Assembly (NCBI RefSeq): GCF_002788215.1
Contig: NZ_CP024845.1
Location: 1,736,001 to 1,800,000, forward strand
Length of the DNA: 64,000 nt
DNA from: Halohasta litchfieldiae
GTDB taxonomy: Archaea > Halobacteriota > Halobacteria > Halobacteriales > Haloferacaceae
Direction: 5' to 3'
Part shown: piece after piece, positions 18,088 to 27,525 of the stretch
Layout: each line of letters begins with the position of its first letter
Position numbering within the stretch: the stretch's first letter is position 1
Program-made: the position numbers and the translations under genes
The notes under the pieces: generated by a model
Databases searched by the model: none
What the model was told of the DNA's origin: nothing
What the model saw: only the letters and a program-made list of their open reading frames with translations

Positions 18088-18314
18088 ACAGCCACCAATG
18101 AAGTAGTGAACTATAGTAGTTATCGTCTCGATTTCTGTTGATAAAGAGGCCAGCGGCTGGTGAGCAGAATGCAGTCGACGAAACGAATCACAACGGGTGA
18201 AAAGTGAGTATGCCGCCCGTTGTGAGGTGGCTACAAGCAAGTATGTCAGTGGATGGAATCACCCGGTGTGGGTGGCCATTGGTCCATCGTCGGGGGGTGG
18301 TGTCTCCGAACGCG

Positions 18315-20027
18315 TTAGATTGCCTCCGGACCGTCGTTGCCGGTGCGGACCTGCACCGCGTTTTCGACGTCTTGGACGAAGATCTTGCCGTCGCCCGGCT
18401 CGCCGGTGTTGGCGGCGTCGCGGATCGCTGCAACGACGTCTTCTGCGGGCACATCTGCCACAGCACACTCGATTTTGACCTTCTGGTGGAGATCGACCGT
18501 GTACTCTTCGCCGCGCCAGCTGCCTTTCTTGGCGGGCTGGCTGCCACGGCCCGAGACGTTCGTGACCGTCAGCGAGGCGGCATTGATCTCGGCGAGGGCC
18601 TGTTTGACTGCGCCGAGTTTCTCGGGGCGGACGACCGAGGTGACCATCTTGATACCGCCGTCGTTCGGCTCGCCGCCGTCGGTTCGGATTTCGTACTCGT
18701 CTGCACTCATACCGTCGCCACCGTCGGTTGCGATCCGGTCGCCACCGAACTCTGGGTAGGTTTCGACGCCGTGTTCGGAGACGTCGAGGCCGTCCTGTTC
18801 GTGTTCAGGTGTGACGCGTGCCTCACCCATTGCCTTGAGGACGTACCAGACGATTGCGGTCGCGGTGAGCGTCCAGCCACCGATGATGACGACACCGGTT
18901 GCCTGTGCGATGAAGTGTGCGCCGACACTGTTGGTCAGTGCGCCGGGTGCCGCAACGAACGGGAACATCAGCGTTCCCAGCACACCTGCGCTACCGTGAA
19001 CCGGGAAGACAGCACAGACGTCGTCGATTTTTAGCGTATCCGAGACGAACTCGAAGACGATTGGCAGTTGGGCTCCTGCGAGGCCGCCGACAAGGAAGGC
19101 ACCCCACCAGACAGTCGTATCTGGGATGGCGGTGATGCCGACGAGACCTGCCAGCAGGCCGTTTGCGACGTACAGCGTGTCGACTTTGCCGGTTTTGGCC
19201 CACGCGACGAGTCCGGCACCGAGGCCACCGGAGGCCATCGCGATGGTCGTACTCATTGCGACGAGGTTCAGCACCTGCGTGTTGAACACGCCGTCACTGA
19301 CTACAGATGCTGTGCCGACGTTGAAGCCGTACCAGCCGAACGCAAGCACGAGCGTCCCGAGAACGGCAAAGGTCAGCGAGTGGCCGGGGATGACGTTCGT
19401 CGAGCCATCCTCGGCGTAGCGGTCCATTCGTGGACCGAGGACTGCTGCAGCGGTGAGGCCGGCGATACCGCCCATTCCGTGGACGATCATCCCGCCGGCG
19501 AAGTCGTGGAACGCGGTTCCGGTAAGCTGCTGGACGAGACCGGTGTCAGCGGCTGACCACGTAAAGGCGATCACAACGGGGTAGATCACGGCTGCCAGCA
19601 GGAAGGTGTAGGTGACGTACGCGCGGAGTTTCGCGCGGCCGGCAACTGCTCCCGAAACGATGGTTGCGGCAGTCATGGCGAAGACGGCTCCGTACAGCCA
19701 GTTGACGTACGGACCAATCGTGCCTGCCTCGACTGCGAGCGTTCCATCGGCGAACAGTGTGCCAGCAACCGAAGCGAGGCCAGCATCTGAACCACTCAAC
19801 AAACTACTGACTGCAGTACCAATGAGGAAAAACACCGTTACACCGAGACTCCACGTCAGGAGGTTCTTGGTGAGCTGGTTGGCGACGTTCTTCGAGCGCA
19901 CTTGGCCCGCCTCCAACATGGCGAAGCCAGCGTGCATGAAGAAGATGAGGAACGTAACCACGAGAATCCATGTTCCGTTCATCGCGGCTGCGAACTCGGT
20001 CGGGTCGACCTGCAGGAGTGTGCTCAT
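18315..20027 (-). CDS. amt: Ammonium transporter fused to a C-terminal PII domain
   Basis: A 570-residue protein. Residues 1 to about 420 form an Amt channel with about 11 membrane segments and the two conserved His ([14 protein letters not shown] and [11 protein letters not shown]). Residues of about 448-570 are a complete PII domain ([25 protein letters not shown]-loop [40 protein letters not shown]). They are joined by a linker with no stop codon. Normally GlnK is a separate protein encoded beside amt. An internal ATG at 18710 ([13 protein letters not shown]) could yield free PII. A GTG two codons before the chosen ATG at 20027 is less likely. Confidence 0.93.
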   Translation of the reverse strand: MSTLLQVDPTEFAAAMNGTWILVVTFLIFFMHAGFAMLEAGQVRSKNVANQLTKNLLTWSLGVTVFFLIGTAVSSLLSGSDAGLASVAGTLFADGTLAVEAGTIGPYVNWLYGAVFAMTAATIVSGAVAGRAKLRAYVTYTFLLAAVIYPVVIAFTWSAADTGLVQQLTGTAFHDFAGGMIVHGMGGIAGLTAAAVLGPRMDRYAEDGSTNVIPGHSLTFAVLGTLVLAFGWYGFNVGTASVVSDGVFNTQVLNLVAMSTTIAMASGGLGAGLVAWAKTGKVDTLYVANGLLAGLVGITAIPDTTVWWGAFLVGGLAGAQLPIVFEFVSDTLKIDDVCAVFPVHGSAGVLGTLMFPFVAAPGALTNSVGAHFIAQATGVVIIGGWTLTATAIVWYVLKAMGEARVTPEHEQDGLDVSEHGVETYPEFGGDRIATDGGDGMSADEYEIRTDGGEPNDGGIKMVTSVVRPEKLGAVKQALAEINAASLTVTNVSGRGSQPAKKGSWRGEEYTVDLHQKVKIECAVADVPAEDVVAAIRDAANTGEPGDGKIFVQDVENAVQVRTGNDGPEAI

Positions 20028-20396
20028 AGACACACCCCACTCGTTTCCTGCACCGTACGTTTACAATCGAACACCGTGTTGTGCTCCACGGGCATGGTTG
20101 TCATCGGAATCACGATTGAGCCTCATGGAATAGACGGATATAAGGTTAATCGTTGACGAATACGAAATTTTCGCCGTATTAATAGACGACTGTCAGAAAT
20201 CAGAGTCAATAATATGTGTATAAGGTTGTATAGCCACCAGTTGTTCGGCAATATTCGCCGCACAAGTTGACATTCGTTTTGTAACAAAACTGCCACTACT
20301 CTCGACGCCGATAGATCGGTCGACGGTGCGCGTGTCGGCCAAAAAATCTCAAACAATCGAAAACAGTATACAGAACGGCTGTAGACAGTAAATCCG
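20028..20396. other. Intergenic region upstream of amt
   Basis: No ORF with protein-like content. On the minus strand a CTTATATCC element (about 20138-20146) is a candidate TATA box for the amt-PII message, giving a leader of roughly 85-90 bases. A short palindrome CGAAATTTTCG (20162-20172) sits upstream of it and might be a nitrogen-regulator site, but this is speculative. The part towards radA is AT-rich and featureless to the eye. Confidence 0.4.
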
Positions 20397-21428
20397 TTAT
20401 TCGGGTTTCAGACCCGCACCTTTCACGCGCATCACGCCTTCACCGTCGGCGAGGTTGGGTGCGTCGACCAGTCGGACGATGCGTTTGTCGGCCTTGGACT
20501 TCCGGAGATAGATGCGGAACGTCGAGGTATGACCCAGAATGTTGCCACCGATAGGCTGGGTTGGGTCCCCGAAGTAGGAGTCAGGGTTGGCTGCGACCTG
20601 ATTGGTGACCAGAATCGACGTATTGTACAGATCGCCGATTCGCATCAGATCATGCAGGTGTTTGTTCAGTTTCTGCTGGCGTTCGGCCAGCTCTCCACGG
20701 CCGACGTATTCGGCGCGGAAATGCGCGGTCAGGGAGTCGACACAGACCATCCGGACGGGCCACTCGCTGTCCTCGTGTTCGCCGGCGAGCTCCTTGGCCT
20801 TCTCCGCAAGCAGGATCTGGTGGTTGGAGTTGAACGCCTTGGCGACGTGGATGCGGTCGAGGAAGTCGCCGACCAGCGCTTCCATCGTCTCCTCGTCGTC
20901 GATGCTGCCTTCCATCCCGCGGTCTTCGAGGGTGGCCTCTAGGATCTCGTCGTCGAGTCCCCGGACCATATCGTCGATTCGCTCGGGACGGAACGTATCT
21001 TCGGTGTCGATGAAGATACAGGAGCCACGGAGCCCACCCTGTTCGGGCGGTAGCTGGACGTTGACTGCCATCTGGTGGGTGACCTGAGATTTGCCAGCGC
21101 CGAACTCGCCGTAGACTTCCGTTATGGACTGGGTTTCGATCCCGCCGCCGAGCAGCTCGTCGACTTCGTCGATCTGCCACGAGAGCTTGCCGATCGTTTC
21201 ACGCCGTTCGAGAATGGTCTCGCCGGTCTCGAAGCCACCGATGTCGGCGGCATCACGGGCGGCGTTGATGATGTCCGAGGCGGTACTCGACCCGATGTCG
21301 GCGGTGTTCGACAGCTCGCCGGGTGAGGCGACCGCAATCGACTGATAGCTTTCGTAGCCTGCGTCGATCAGCTTGTCCGCCGTAGCCGGTCCAACTCCGG
21401 GAAGGGTTTCGAGTTCGTCGTCTGCCAT
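20397..21428 (-). CDS. radA: RadA recombinase
   Basis: A 343-residue archaeal RecA/Rad51 homologue that forms filaments on single-stranded DNA for homologous recombination. The N-terminal helix-hairpin-helix domain ([24 protein letters not shown]) is followed by the ATPase core with Walker [10 protein letters not shown], the Walker B strand [13 protein letters not shown] and the [13 protein letters not shown] region. The C-terminus [29 protein letters not shown] is typical. No intein is present. It is a stand-alone gene with its own upstream region. Confidence 0.97.
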   Translation of the reverse strand: MADDELETLPGVGPATADKLIDAGYESYQSIAVASPGELSNTADIGSSTASDIINAARDAADIGGFETGETILERRETIGKLSWQIDEVDELLGGGIETQSITEVYGEFGAGKSQVTHQMAVNVQLPPEQGGLRGSCIFIDTEDTFRPERIDDMVRGLDDEILEATLEDRGMEGSIDDEETMEALVGDFLDRIHVAKAFNSNHQILLAEKAKELAGEHEDSEWPVRMVCVDSLTAHFRAEYVGRGELAERQQKLNKHLHDLMRIGDLYNTSILVTNQVAANPDSYFGDPTQPIGGNILGHTSTFRIYLRKSKADKRIVRLVDAPNLADGEGVMRVKGAGLKPE

Positions 21429-21549
21429 TGTACACCGACTTTACTCGTTACCGCACATAAACCCTCGTTAACTGCAGGGTGAAAGTGAAACTAGAGCCGT
21501 CTCACGGGGCAGTCGGTCGACGGTGTCAGTTAAAAGAGCAGCTCGCAGA

Positions 21550-22224
21550 TCAGTCCCACGGGTAGCCGCCGGGGCGGTCGGGCCACAGCGGATACCAGTA
21601 GCTTTCGTCGTCCTCGATCCCCAACTCGCCGTCGAGTACCGACTGGAGTTTGAACTCCGTCTTGCTATCGCGTTCGTGGTCACCTTTCGGGACGAATGGG
21701 TAGTAGGCCCCGCGGCGGAACGAGTAGATCCAGTAGGCGTGGTCGGTGCTGCTTTTGTCGAAGGCGAACACGGCAGCCAAGAGCCGGGAGCCGTACCCCT
21801 GTTCGATGAACGTATCGGCGGCGAAGTGGATGCTCGTCAGCAGATCCTCCGGATCATCGTCGTCGAGCACCACCCAGTTGTAGCCGTGATCATCGGCGTG
21901 GGAGTCGAAGGTGGTGCCGGTCTCTTCGGCACCGGCTTCCAGAATCGCTTCGACCTCCTCTACCATTGCACCGAAATCGGTACTGTCGACCGAGGAAAAA
22001 CAGAGGGCGGCTTTCCCCGCGTTGTCGTACCCCAAATCGGCCTCCATCGTCACGTAGGCGGTCGACATCCCGAACAGATCCTCGGGGTCGGCATCCCGGG
22101 TGGCGTCGGCCTCGGCGCTGACCCCAAGTATCGACCGCACTACGACGACAAGCTTCAACCTCACGAGAGTTCGTCTCTCGGCGCTGACCCCAAGTATCGA
22201 CCGCACCGTATCCATCAATCCCAT
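21550..22224 (-). CDS. pspAB: PspA-associated protein PspAB with an N-terminal duplication
   Basis: A 224-residue protein. The core (EADATRDADPEDLFGMSTAYVTMEADLGY, VDSTDF, SIHFAADTFIEQGYGSRLLAAVFAF, YWIYSFRRGAYYPFVP) matches the haloarchaeal family annotated as PspAB, thought to act with PspA in membrane stress; the exact function is unknown. The normal start would read MGLMDTVRSILGVSAEADATRD. Here VRSILGVSAE occurs twice, separated by RRTLVRLKLVVV, which adds 22 residues in frame. No pspA gene lies beside it in this window. Confidence 0.8.
   Translation of the reverse strand: MGLMDTVRSILGVSAERRTLVRLKLVVVVRSILGVSAEADATRDADPEDLFGMSTAYVTMEADLGYDNAGKAALCFSSVDSTDFGAMVEEVEAILEAGAEETGTTFDSHADDHGYNWVVLDDDDPEDLLTSIHFAADTFIEQGYGSRLLAAVFAFDKSSTDHAYWIYSFRRGAYYPFVPKGDHERDSKTEFKLQSVLDGELGIEDDESYWYPLWPDRPGGYPWD
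22111..22206. repeat. 30-base direct repeat inside pspAB
   Basis: Two identical 30-base copies lie at 22111-22140 and 22177-22206, 36 bases apart. The period is 66 bases, or 22 codons, so the frame is kept. The spacer is unrelated to the flanking repeat. Confidence 0.95.
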
Positions 22225-22413
22225 ACACAGTGGTTGGGTGCCGAGAATAAAATCCCCACCGTTGCAGTGGGCCGAAAACAGGTTTCAGATTCCCCGATTG
22301 TCGACTGAACCAGTCTGTTTTGGCTTCCAAAGCTCACATTACCACACTAATCCAGTAATCAAATCGGAGTATGGTGTCCATACCCTTGTACGCCGAGCCG
22401 GAACTACCGAGCA

Positions 22414-23448
22414 ATGCCAGCCCCAGTAACACGCAGACAGGTAGTGGCCGGGCTGTCGACGGGTGGCGTGCTGTCGACGCTGGGCTGTCTCGGGGGCGAC
22501 AGCCAGCGTCTCAGCCTCGGGGTCGGCCCGGTCGATAGTCGGAGCCACACGGCCGGCAAGGCGCTATCGGTTGCGGTCGACCAGCACGCCGAAGGAGTTT
22601 CCCTCAGCATCGAGTCGGTCAAGGGGGCGAGCCAACGCCTGTATGCGCTCAGCGAGGGCCAGTTCGACGCTGCAGCCGTCGACAACACGACGCTCTACCG
22701 CGCAATCGAGGGAACGGGCGTCTTCGATCTCGACGCAGTCGAAACGGTCCCCGCCCAGGGGTTCAGCTACGGCTGGCTCGATCACTACTGGCTGACCGCG
22801 AGCGACGCGGCGGCCGATCTCGAGTCGACTGCCGAGTTCAGCGAGGAGTTGACGGTGTATCCTGTCCAGCCGGGAATGTCGAGTCGACTGGTGACCGAAC
22901 AGCTCCTCCGGGCGGCCGACCGCTGGGAAGGGATCGGGATCGACAACCGCCCCCGAACAGCGGTTCCGGCGGCCGTCGACGGCGGTGAAATCGATGTCGT
23001 CGCTGCAGTCGAACCCAGCGGTCAGAGGCTTGCAGCGTGGTGCCAACAGCTCGACGATCAGGTGGGCGACCGGCTTGGGGCACTCCCAGTCGGCGATGCC
23101 TTCGAGAGTGCCATCGAGAGCGCGCCGAACGCGGTCGGTGGCCAAATCGAGCCGACCGGCTGGGAGACTGCTCGGCTTCCGAGTGCAGTCGACGGCTGGC
23201 GACTCCCAATGCAGTGGCTCGTCTCGCCGGACGCAGACAGCGAGGCGGTGGCCGAACTCACGCGTCTCGCTGCCGACCACGCCGAGACGATCCGGTCGGT
23301 CGACGAACTGGCGGTCGCCCACTCGGAGCCGGACGCACTGGCCGCCGCCGTGATCGAGGATCAGCCGGTTCACGAGGGTGTCGCCACGGCGTTCAAAGCG
23401 CTTGATATCTGGGATGATGACTGGACGGAGACCGATGCAGTCGACTAA
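22414..23448 (+). CDS. TAXI-family TRAP transporter substrate-binding lipoprotein
   Basis: A 344-residue secreted binding protein. The start MPAPVTRRQVVAGLSTGG with a lipobox LGC at residues 23-25 indicates Tat export and lipid anchoring. The mature part has features of the TAXI family: SHTAGKALSVAVDQ, ASQRLYALSEGQFDAAAVDN and YPVQPGMSSRLVTEQLL. The ligand cannot be predicted. The following gene overlaps it by 14 bases and encodes the likely membrane partner. Confidence 0.83.
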   Translation: MPAPVTRRQVVAGLSTGGVLSTLGCLGGDSQRLSLGVGPVDSRSHTAGKALSVAVDQHAEGVSLSIESVKGASQRLYALSEGQFDAAAVDNTTLYRAIEGTGVFDLDAVETVPAQGFSYGWLDHYWLTASDAAADLESTAEFSEELTVYPVQPGMSSRLVTEQLLRAADRWEGIGIDNRPRTAVPAAVDGGEIDVVAAVEPSGQRLAAWCQQLDDQVGDRLGALPVGDAFESAIESAPNAVGGQIEPTGWETARLPSAVDGWRLPMQWLVSPDADSEAVAELTRLAADHAETIRSVDELAVAHSEPDALAAAVIEDQPVHEGVATAFKALDIWDDDWTETDAVD

Positions 23449-24913
23449 GCCCCACCGACGGAACGGCGAGGCGGTCGATGGGACAGTCGGTCGACTCGTC
23501 GTCGCCTGCGGTCGCTGGATCCGACTCCCCGTACTGCTTGTGTGGGTCGGCGTCTTGAGCTACAACAGATACCACTCGGTGACGGTGATTCCCTACACCG
23601 TCGGACTGGTCGGGGCTGCGGTCGGACTGACATTGGTGGCGGCACTGCTCGAAACTGATAGCGATGGCTCGGGGAGCCGGCTTATTCCAGCGACAGGGCA
23701 ACGGTCGACGGCTGATCGACTCCTGCTTGTGGGCTGTCTGTTTGGACTCACGGCCGGAACCGCCGGGGTGGTCAGTGCCGCCGGTGGAATTCCGGCGAGC
23801 CAACCACAGTTTGCCGACTCCGCACTGCTCGCCGGCGCACTGGTAGTCGGCTCGCTGTTCGTCCTCGTCGGGCGGTGGTTCGGGCCAGTGGTGGCCGGCT
23901 TCGCGGTTGTCGGCATCGGTGTCGGCTGGCTCACGGCTCCCGCGGGGCTGCCGCTCATCGAGACGATGGTCTACGACAGTCGTGGGATCTACGGCTCGCT
24001 GACACAGGCCGCCGCCAGTTGGATCGCCCCCGCTTGTCTACTGACGGGGCTCTGGCGAACCAGTGGGACCGTCGACCGGCTTCGGACGTTGGTACCGACG
24101 ATTGCCGTCGACGCGCCGTCGACTGAGTGGCCCGAACGGCTCAGTCGCGGGCTCTGGCAGCTAACCCCACCTGTGGGAGTTGCAACCCTGCTCATCGCAT
24201 GGCTGGCCCCTGCGGTGAGCTATCTGCAAGTAGTTGCTGTGGCGGCGGTTCCGGCCGCCGTCTGCTGGCTCGGAGTGATCGTGGCCGGTCGACTCGCAGG
24301 GACGCCAATCGAGTTCACGCGGGGAGACTCGGTCGACTGGCGAGCATGGAGTGGGCCACTGCTCCTCGCTGGCGGGCCACTCGTGGTGATGGCCGCCCTG
24401 CTCGTGGTGGCTCGACTGCCGCTGGGGACGGTGCTGCTGGCGGGGAACCTGCTGGCTATCGGACTCTGTGTGCTGGGGCCACTCGGTGGATTCGGCACGG
24501 GCGACGGTGCCAGTGGGCGGCTCCGAACCGGCATCGGGACGGTTCTAGATGGCTCGGCTGTTGGACTGGGATTGTTCGCGCGCGTGGCAGTCCTGCTCGC
24601 AGTGGTCGGTGGGATCACCGTGGTGATACAGACCGCGCTGTCGACGTGGCTGGTGTCGTCGTTGTTGTGGCTCTCGGGTCGAACCCTGCTGGCCGTCGTC
24701 GTCCTCGGTGGCTGTTGTGTGGGACTCGGGGTGACGCTCCCGGTAGTCGCGGGGTACGCCACTGGCGCGGTGGTAGTCGTGCCGCTGTTCGTGACGCTGA
24801 CAACAGTGTCGGAACTCACAGCCCACCTGGTGGTCTGGTATGCAGTGGTCGGCGGTTGGCTGGTGGCTCCGGCAGTCGACCAGCAGCTCCGGCGGCTTGG
24901 TGATCAGTGGTAA
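23435..24913 (+). CDS. TRAP-like membrane permease partnered with the TAXI protein
   Basis: About 492 residues with roughly 12-14 hydrophobic segments. The ATG at 23435 (MQSTKPHRRNGEAVDG) overlaps the end of the binding-protein gene; ATGs at 23414 and 23417 are also possible. Segments such as LGGCCVGLGVTLPVVAGYATGAVVVVPLF resemble the GxGLP motif of TRAP large permeases, but the match is weak. The length is below that of usual fused TAXI permeases (often over 600 residues), so this is a short or divergent form. The function is inferred mainly from the pairing with a TAXI gene. Confidence 0.65.
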   Translation: MQSTKPHRRNGEAVDGTVGRLVVACGRWIRLPVLLVWVGVLSYNRYHSVTVIPYTVGLVGAAVGLTLVAALLETDSDGSGSRLIPATGQRSTADRLLLVGCLFGLTAGTAGVVSAAGGIPASQPQFADSALLAGALVVGSLFVLVGRWFGPVVAGFAVVGIGVGWLTAPAGLPLIETMVYDSRGIYGSLTQAAASWIAPACLLTGLWRTSGTVDRLRTLVPTIAVDAPSTEWPERLSRGLWQLTPPVGVATLLIAWLAPAVSYLQVVAVAAVPAAVCWLGVIVAGRLAGTPIEFTRGDSVDWRAWSGPLLLAGGPLVVMAALLVVARLPLGTVLLAGNLLAIGLCVLGPLGGFGTGDGASGRLRTGIGTVLDGSAVGLGLFARVAVLLAVVGGITVVIQTALSTWLVSSLLWLSGRTLLAVVVLGGCCVGLGVTLPVVAGYATGAVVVVPLFVTLTTVSELTAHLVVWYAVVGGWLVAPAVDQQLRRLGDQW

Positions 24914-25038
24914 TAGTCGACGGATCGTCGGTCGACGCCTCGCAGTCGTTATGCGGGGGCCAGCCGTGGTTCCGGCTGTGAGTAGTGCTACCGTCCAGTA
25001 GACAAAGGTTACAATCCGAGAGACCGAGACCCCAGACA

Positions 25039-25578
25039 ATGTGGCCGCTTGGACACGCCGCCGTCGCCTATCTCTGTTATACTGGTCTCTGTCGGGCCGA
25101 GAATCGACTCCCGGAATCACTCGCCGTCGTCGCCCTGCTGATCGGGAGTCAGACGCCCGATCTGGTCGACAAGCCGCTGTCGTGGTATCTGGGCGTCCTC
25201 CCGACCGGCCGGAGCCTCGCCCACTCTCTGCTGGTGCTCGGTCCGCTCATTGGAGTCGTCTATCTCCTTGCAGCACGCTCGGGGCGGGCGGAGTACGGTA
25301 TCGCCTTCAGTATCGGGGCGCTGTCGCATTTGCTGGCCGACAGCCTGCCGGCGTTGTGGGGTGGCACCGACGGCTCGTATCTATTGTGGCCTCTCCTTGC
25401 GGTCGAGCCGTACGAAAGCGGCCCGCCCTCGATCCTCGCTTTGTTCACCGAATCGCTCGGCCAGCCGTACTTCCTCGCGGAGTTCGTTCTCGCAGGGCTC
25501 GCAGTCGCCGTCTGGCAGCGTGATGGTTATCCGGTACTAAGCGCGATCCGTCGTCGACTCGCTCGCGGAGTTCAGTAG
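25039..25578 (+). CDS. Membrane-bound metal-dependent hydrolase (YdjM-like)
   Basis: A 179-residue protein with about four membrane segments. It has conserved His/Asp positions typical of the family: MWPLGHAAVAYL (His6), IGSQTPDLVDKPLSW, SLAHSLLVLGPL and GALSHLLADSLPALWGG. The members are predicted metal-dependent hydrolases, and their substrate is unknown. The ATG at 25039 was chosen over an upstream in-frame start because GHAAVAYL is the usual N-terminus. It is a single gene with a 125-base upstream gap and no obvious functional partner. Confidence 0.75.
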   Translation: MWPLGHAAVAYLCYTGLCRAENRLPESLAVVALLIGSQTPDLVDKPLSWYLGVLPTGRSLAHSLLVLGPLIGVVYLLAARSGRAEYGIAFSIGALSHLLADSLPALWGGTDGSYLLWPLLAVEPYESGPPSILALFTESLGQPYFLAEFVLAGLAVAVWQRDGYPVLSAIRRRLARGVQ

Positions 25579-25687
25579 CGGTCGACAGTACCCGTTTGAG
25601 CCACCATACCGTCCGTGTCGTGGTGTGGTAAGACCCACTCGGTGACCGACATTCTTATACTACTGATCTACTGTTCTTCGTCACTAA

Positions 25688-26590
25688 ATGGGGCTTACTC
25701 GGCGACAGTTGCTTGCGTCGACTGGTGGCGGGGCGATCCTCGGAGCCGCCTCCTACGACGCCGTGGTCGGTGATCAGGCCGGCCCGTCCACTGCGAGCAC
25801 GGCCGTCGACGCCACCGCTGGAGAGACCACAACAGCGGCCATCGCAGCGGCGGATGTAGATGTCTTTCTGATCGGTGGGCAGTCGAACGCGACCGGACAT
25901 GGAAACAGCGAGGAGTCGCCGCAACCGCCGCCGGGAACCGCCTTCGAGTACGTCCCACACGGTGGGCTCGAACCGCTTGCCGATCCGGTTGGCGAAGCGA
26001 GATCCGGGAGTGCATGGCCGGCGTTTGCCGAGCGATACTGGACGACGAGCGGTCGACACGCAGTGTACGTCCCGGCGTCAATCGGGGGGACGTCCGTCCA
26101 TCCGGCTGCAAACGACAACTGGTGGTCACAGTCCGGACTACTGTTGTATCGCGCTATCGGTCGACTCCGGAGTGCGATTGTGAACCTGAAACTGGCCGAG
26201 ATAACGCCGAATTTCGGTGGCATGCTGTGGCATCAGGGCGAAACCGATGCCGGGGCCATCGACAATGAGATCATCGATCCAGTCGACTTCCGGCAGGCAT
26301 TCGAGACCATGATCGCGCGGTATCGGCAGGAGGTCGACGACCCCCAAGCCCCGTTTTATCTCTTTCAGCTCGGTCGACGGAGCGATGGCGATACCGCCGG
26401 TTTTCAGCACGTGCGACGGATTCAACGGGAGGTTGCTGCGTCCGATCCCAATGCGTGGCTCGTCTTCGATGACGCCGTGTCGTTCCCCGAATCCGGGAAG
26501 ATGGGAGACAGGCTCCACTACAATCAGGATGGGCTCAACGAAATGGGGACCGGCGGCGGGCAACGGGTTGCCGAGATACAGGGCGAGTAA
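25688..26590 (+). CDS. Tat-exported sialate O-acetylesterase-like SGNH esterase
   Basis: A 300-residue protein. A twin-arginine signal (MGLTRRQLLASTGGGAILGAAS) is followed by a low-complexity linker rich in Ala and Thr to about residue 56. The esterase domain begins VDVFLIGGQSNATGHG with the nucleophilic Ser in GQSN. MLWHQGETDA and the DRLHYNQDG block complete the SGNH-type catalytic set. Relatives (SASA family, carbohydrate esterase family 6) remove acetyl groups from sugars. It is probably active outside the cell on polysaccharides. It is convergent with cheF, with a nine-base gap. Confidence 0.82.
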   Translation: MGLTRRQLLASTGGGAILGAASYDAVVGDQAGPSTASTAVDATAGETTTAAIAAADVDVFLIGGQSNATGHGNSEESPQPPPGTAFEYVPHGGLEPLADPVGEARSGSAWPAFAERYWTTSGRHAVYVPASIGGTSVHPAANDNWWSQSGLLLYRAIGRLRSAIVNLKLAEITPNFGGMLWHQGETDAGAIDNEIIDPVDFRQAFETMIARYRQEVDDPQAPFYLFQLGRRSDGDTAGFQHVRRIQREVAASDPNAWLVFDDAVSFPESGKMGDRLHYNQDGLNEMGTGGGQRVAEIQGE

Positions 26591-26599
26591 CCGGGCGAG

Positions 26600-27463
26600 T
26601 TACTGATCGTTCATCGCTTCGCTGGCGATGTTGCGACCGCGGGAGTTGAGCGTCACCTCTCTGCGGACCCGAACCTCGTCGACGATGTCGAGTTCGACGA
26701 GGCGCTCGAAGATCTCTTCGACGGTGTCGACATCCTTGCCGATGAAGGCCGGAATCTCGAACGGCGAGACGCCGGAGTAGAGCGCCATCAGCACTTCCTT
26801 ATCGGCTTCCGAGAGGTCGGCGTTGGTCTGACTCCGCCGTTCGCCCTCCGCGAGGAAGGATTTGAGGAACATACAGATCCGTTTGGGGCCGGTGAGGTGG
26901 GTCTGAACGCTGGTGTCGCCCTCGACGTGGGAGACCTGAATAACGACTTTCTTCTCGCCGTTGACGGTTCGCTGGTCGGTTTCGACGCCGCTGATGTCGT
27001 CGAGATCCAGCCGAACGAACTCGCCGCTTTTGAGGGCCGCCGCAATGGCGTCGTCCTCGACTTTGAGCCGGGCTTTCTGCCATTCGGTATCTTGGACGAC
27101 ACCGCCGGCGACCGCAGGGTGTTTGGCCTGAGCGATCTTCTGGTCGAGAACGGCCTCATAGACGGCTGTTTGAAACTCCTCGTGGTCCGACGCCGAGACC
27201 AGCATCACGTCGTTGTCGACTTTGAGACTGAGATAGCTCGACACGGCCGCAATGTTCTGATTTGGATCGTGTCGACCACCCAACCCTTCGATCTTCGACA
27301 AGGGGATGGTCCGCTTGCCCTCATTGCTTGCGACGATGATGCGACGGTTCGACAGGAGGATACGGCCCTGTGACCACGAGACGTCGTTGATGGACCGGCC
27401 ATCTTTGACCGCCTGTGCGAACCGCCCCTTCGTATCAAGTATCTTGTACTCGCCTTCACTCAT
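26600..27463 (-). CDS. cheF: CheF archaeal taxis protein (archaellum adaptor)
   Basis: A 287-residue protein of the archaea-specific CheF family. CheF links CheY and the receptor-signalling proteins to the archaellum motor in Halobacterium. Family features include GRILLSNRRIIVASNEGKRTIPLSKIEGLGGRHDPNQ and a C-terminal winged-helix-like segment (LSEADKEVLMALYSGVSPFEIPAFIGKDVDTVEEIFERLVELDIVDEVRVRREVTLNSRGR). It is the last gene of the minus-strand cheB-cheA-cheR-HEAT-cheF block. Only one cheF copy lies in the window. Confidence 0.9.
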   Translation of the reverse strand: MSEGEYKILDTKGRFAQAVKDGRSINDVSWSQGRILLSNRRIIVASNEGKRTIPLSKIEGLGGRHDPNQNIAAVSSYLSLKVDNDVMLVSASDHEEFQTAVYEAVLDQKIAQAKHPAVAGGVVQDTEWQKARLKVEDDAIAAALKSGEFVRLDLDDISGVETDQRTVNGEKKVVIQVSHVEGDTSVQTHLTGPKRICMFLKSFLAEGERRSQTNADLSEADKEVLMALYSGVSPFEIPAFIGKDVDTVEEIFERLVELDIVDEVRVRREVTLNSRGRNIASEAMNDQ

Positions 27464-27525
27464 GATTGTTCAGCCCCCCGGACAGTTATTCGTGACAGAC
27501 CATTGGGGTGGGGGTGTCTTAGTGT

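Noticed and set aside
17155-20027. Three PII units as an assembly duplication
   Set aside because: The copies differ at many positions, in spacing and in N-terminal extension, so they are real paralogues.
20162-20172. CGAAATTTTCG as a defined nitrogen-regulator operator
   Set aside because: Too short and single; no matching second site was found upstream of the PII genes.
24914-25038. GGGGGCCAGCCGTGGTTCCGGCT as another C/G-loop element
   Set aside because: It is a single short hairpin without the repeated loops or conserved GTGAGG start.
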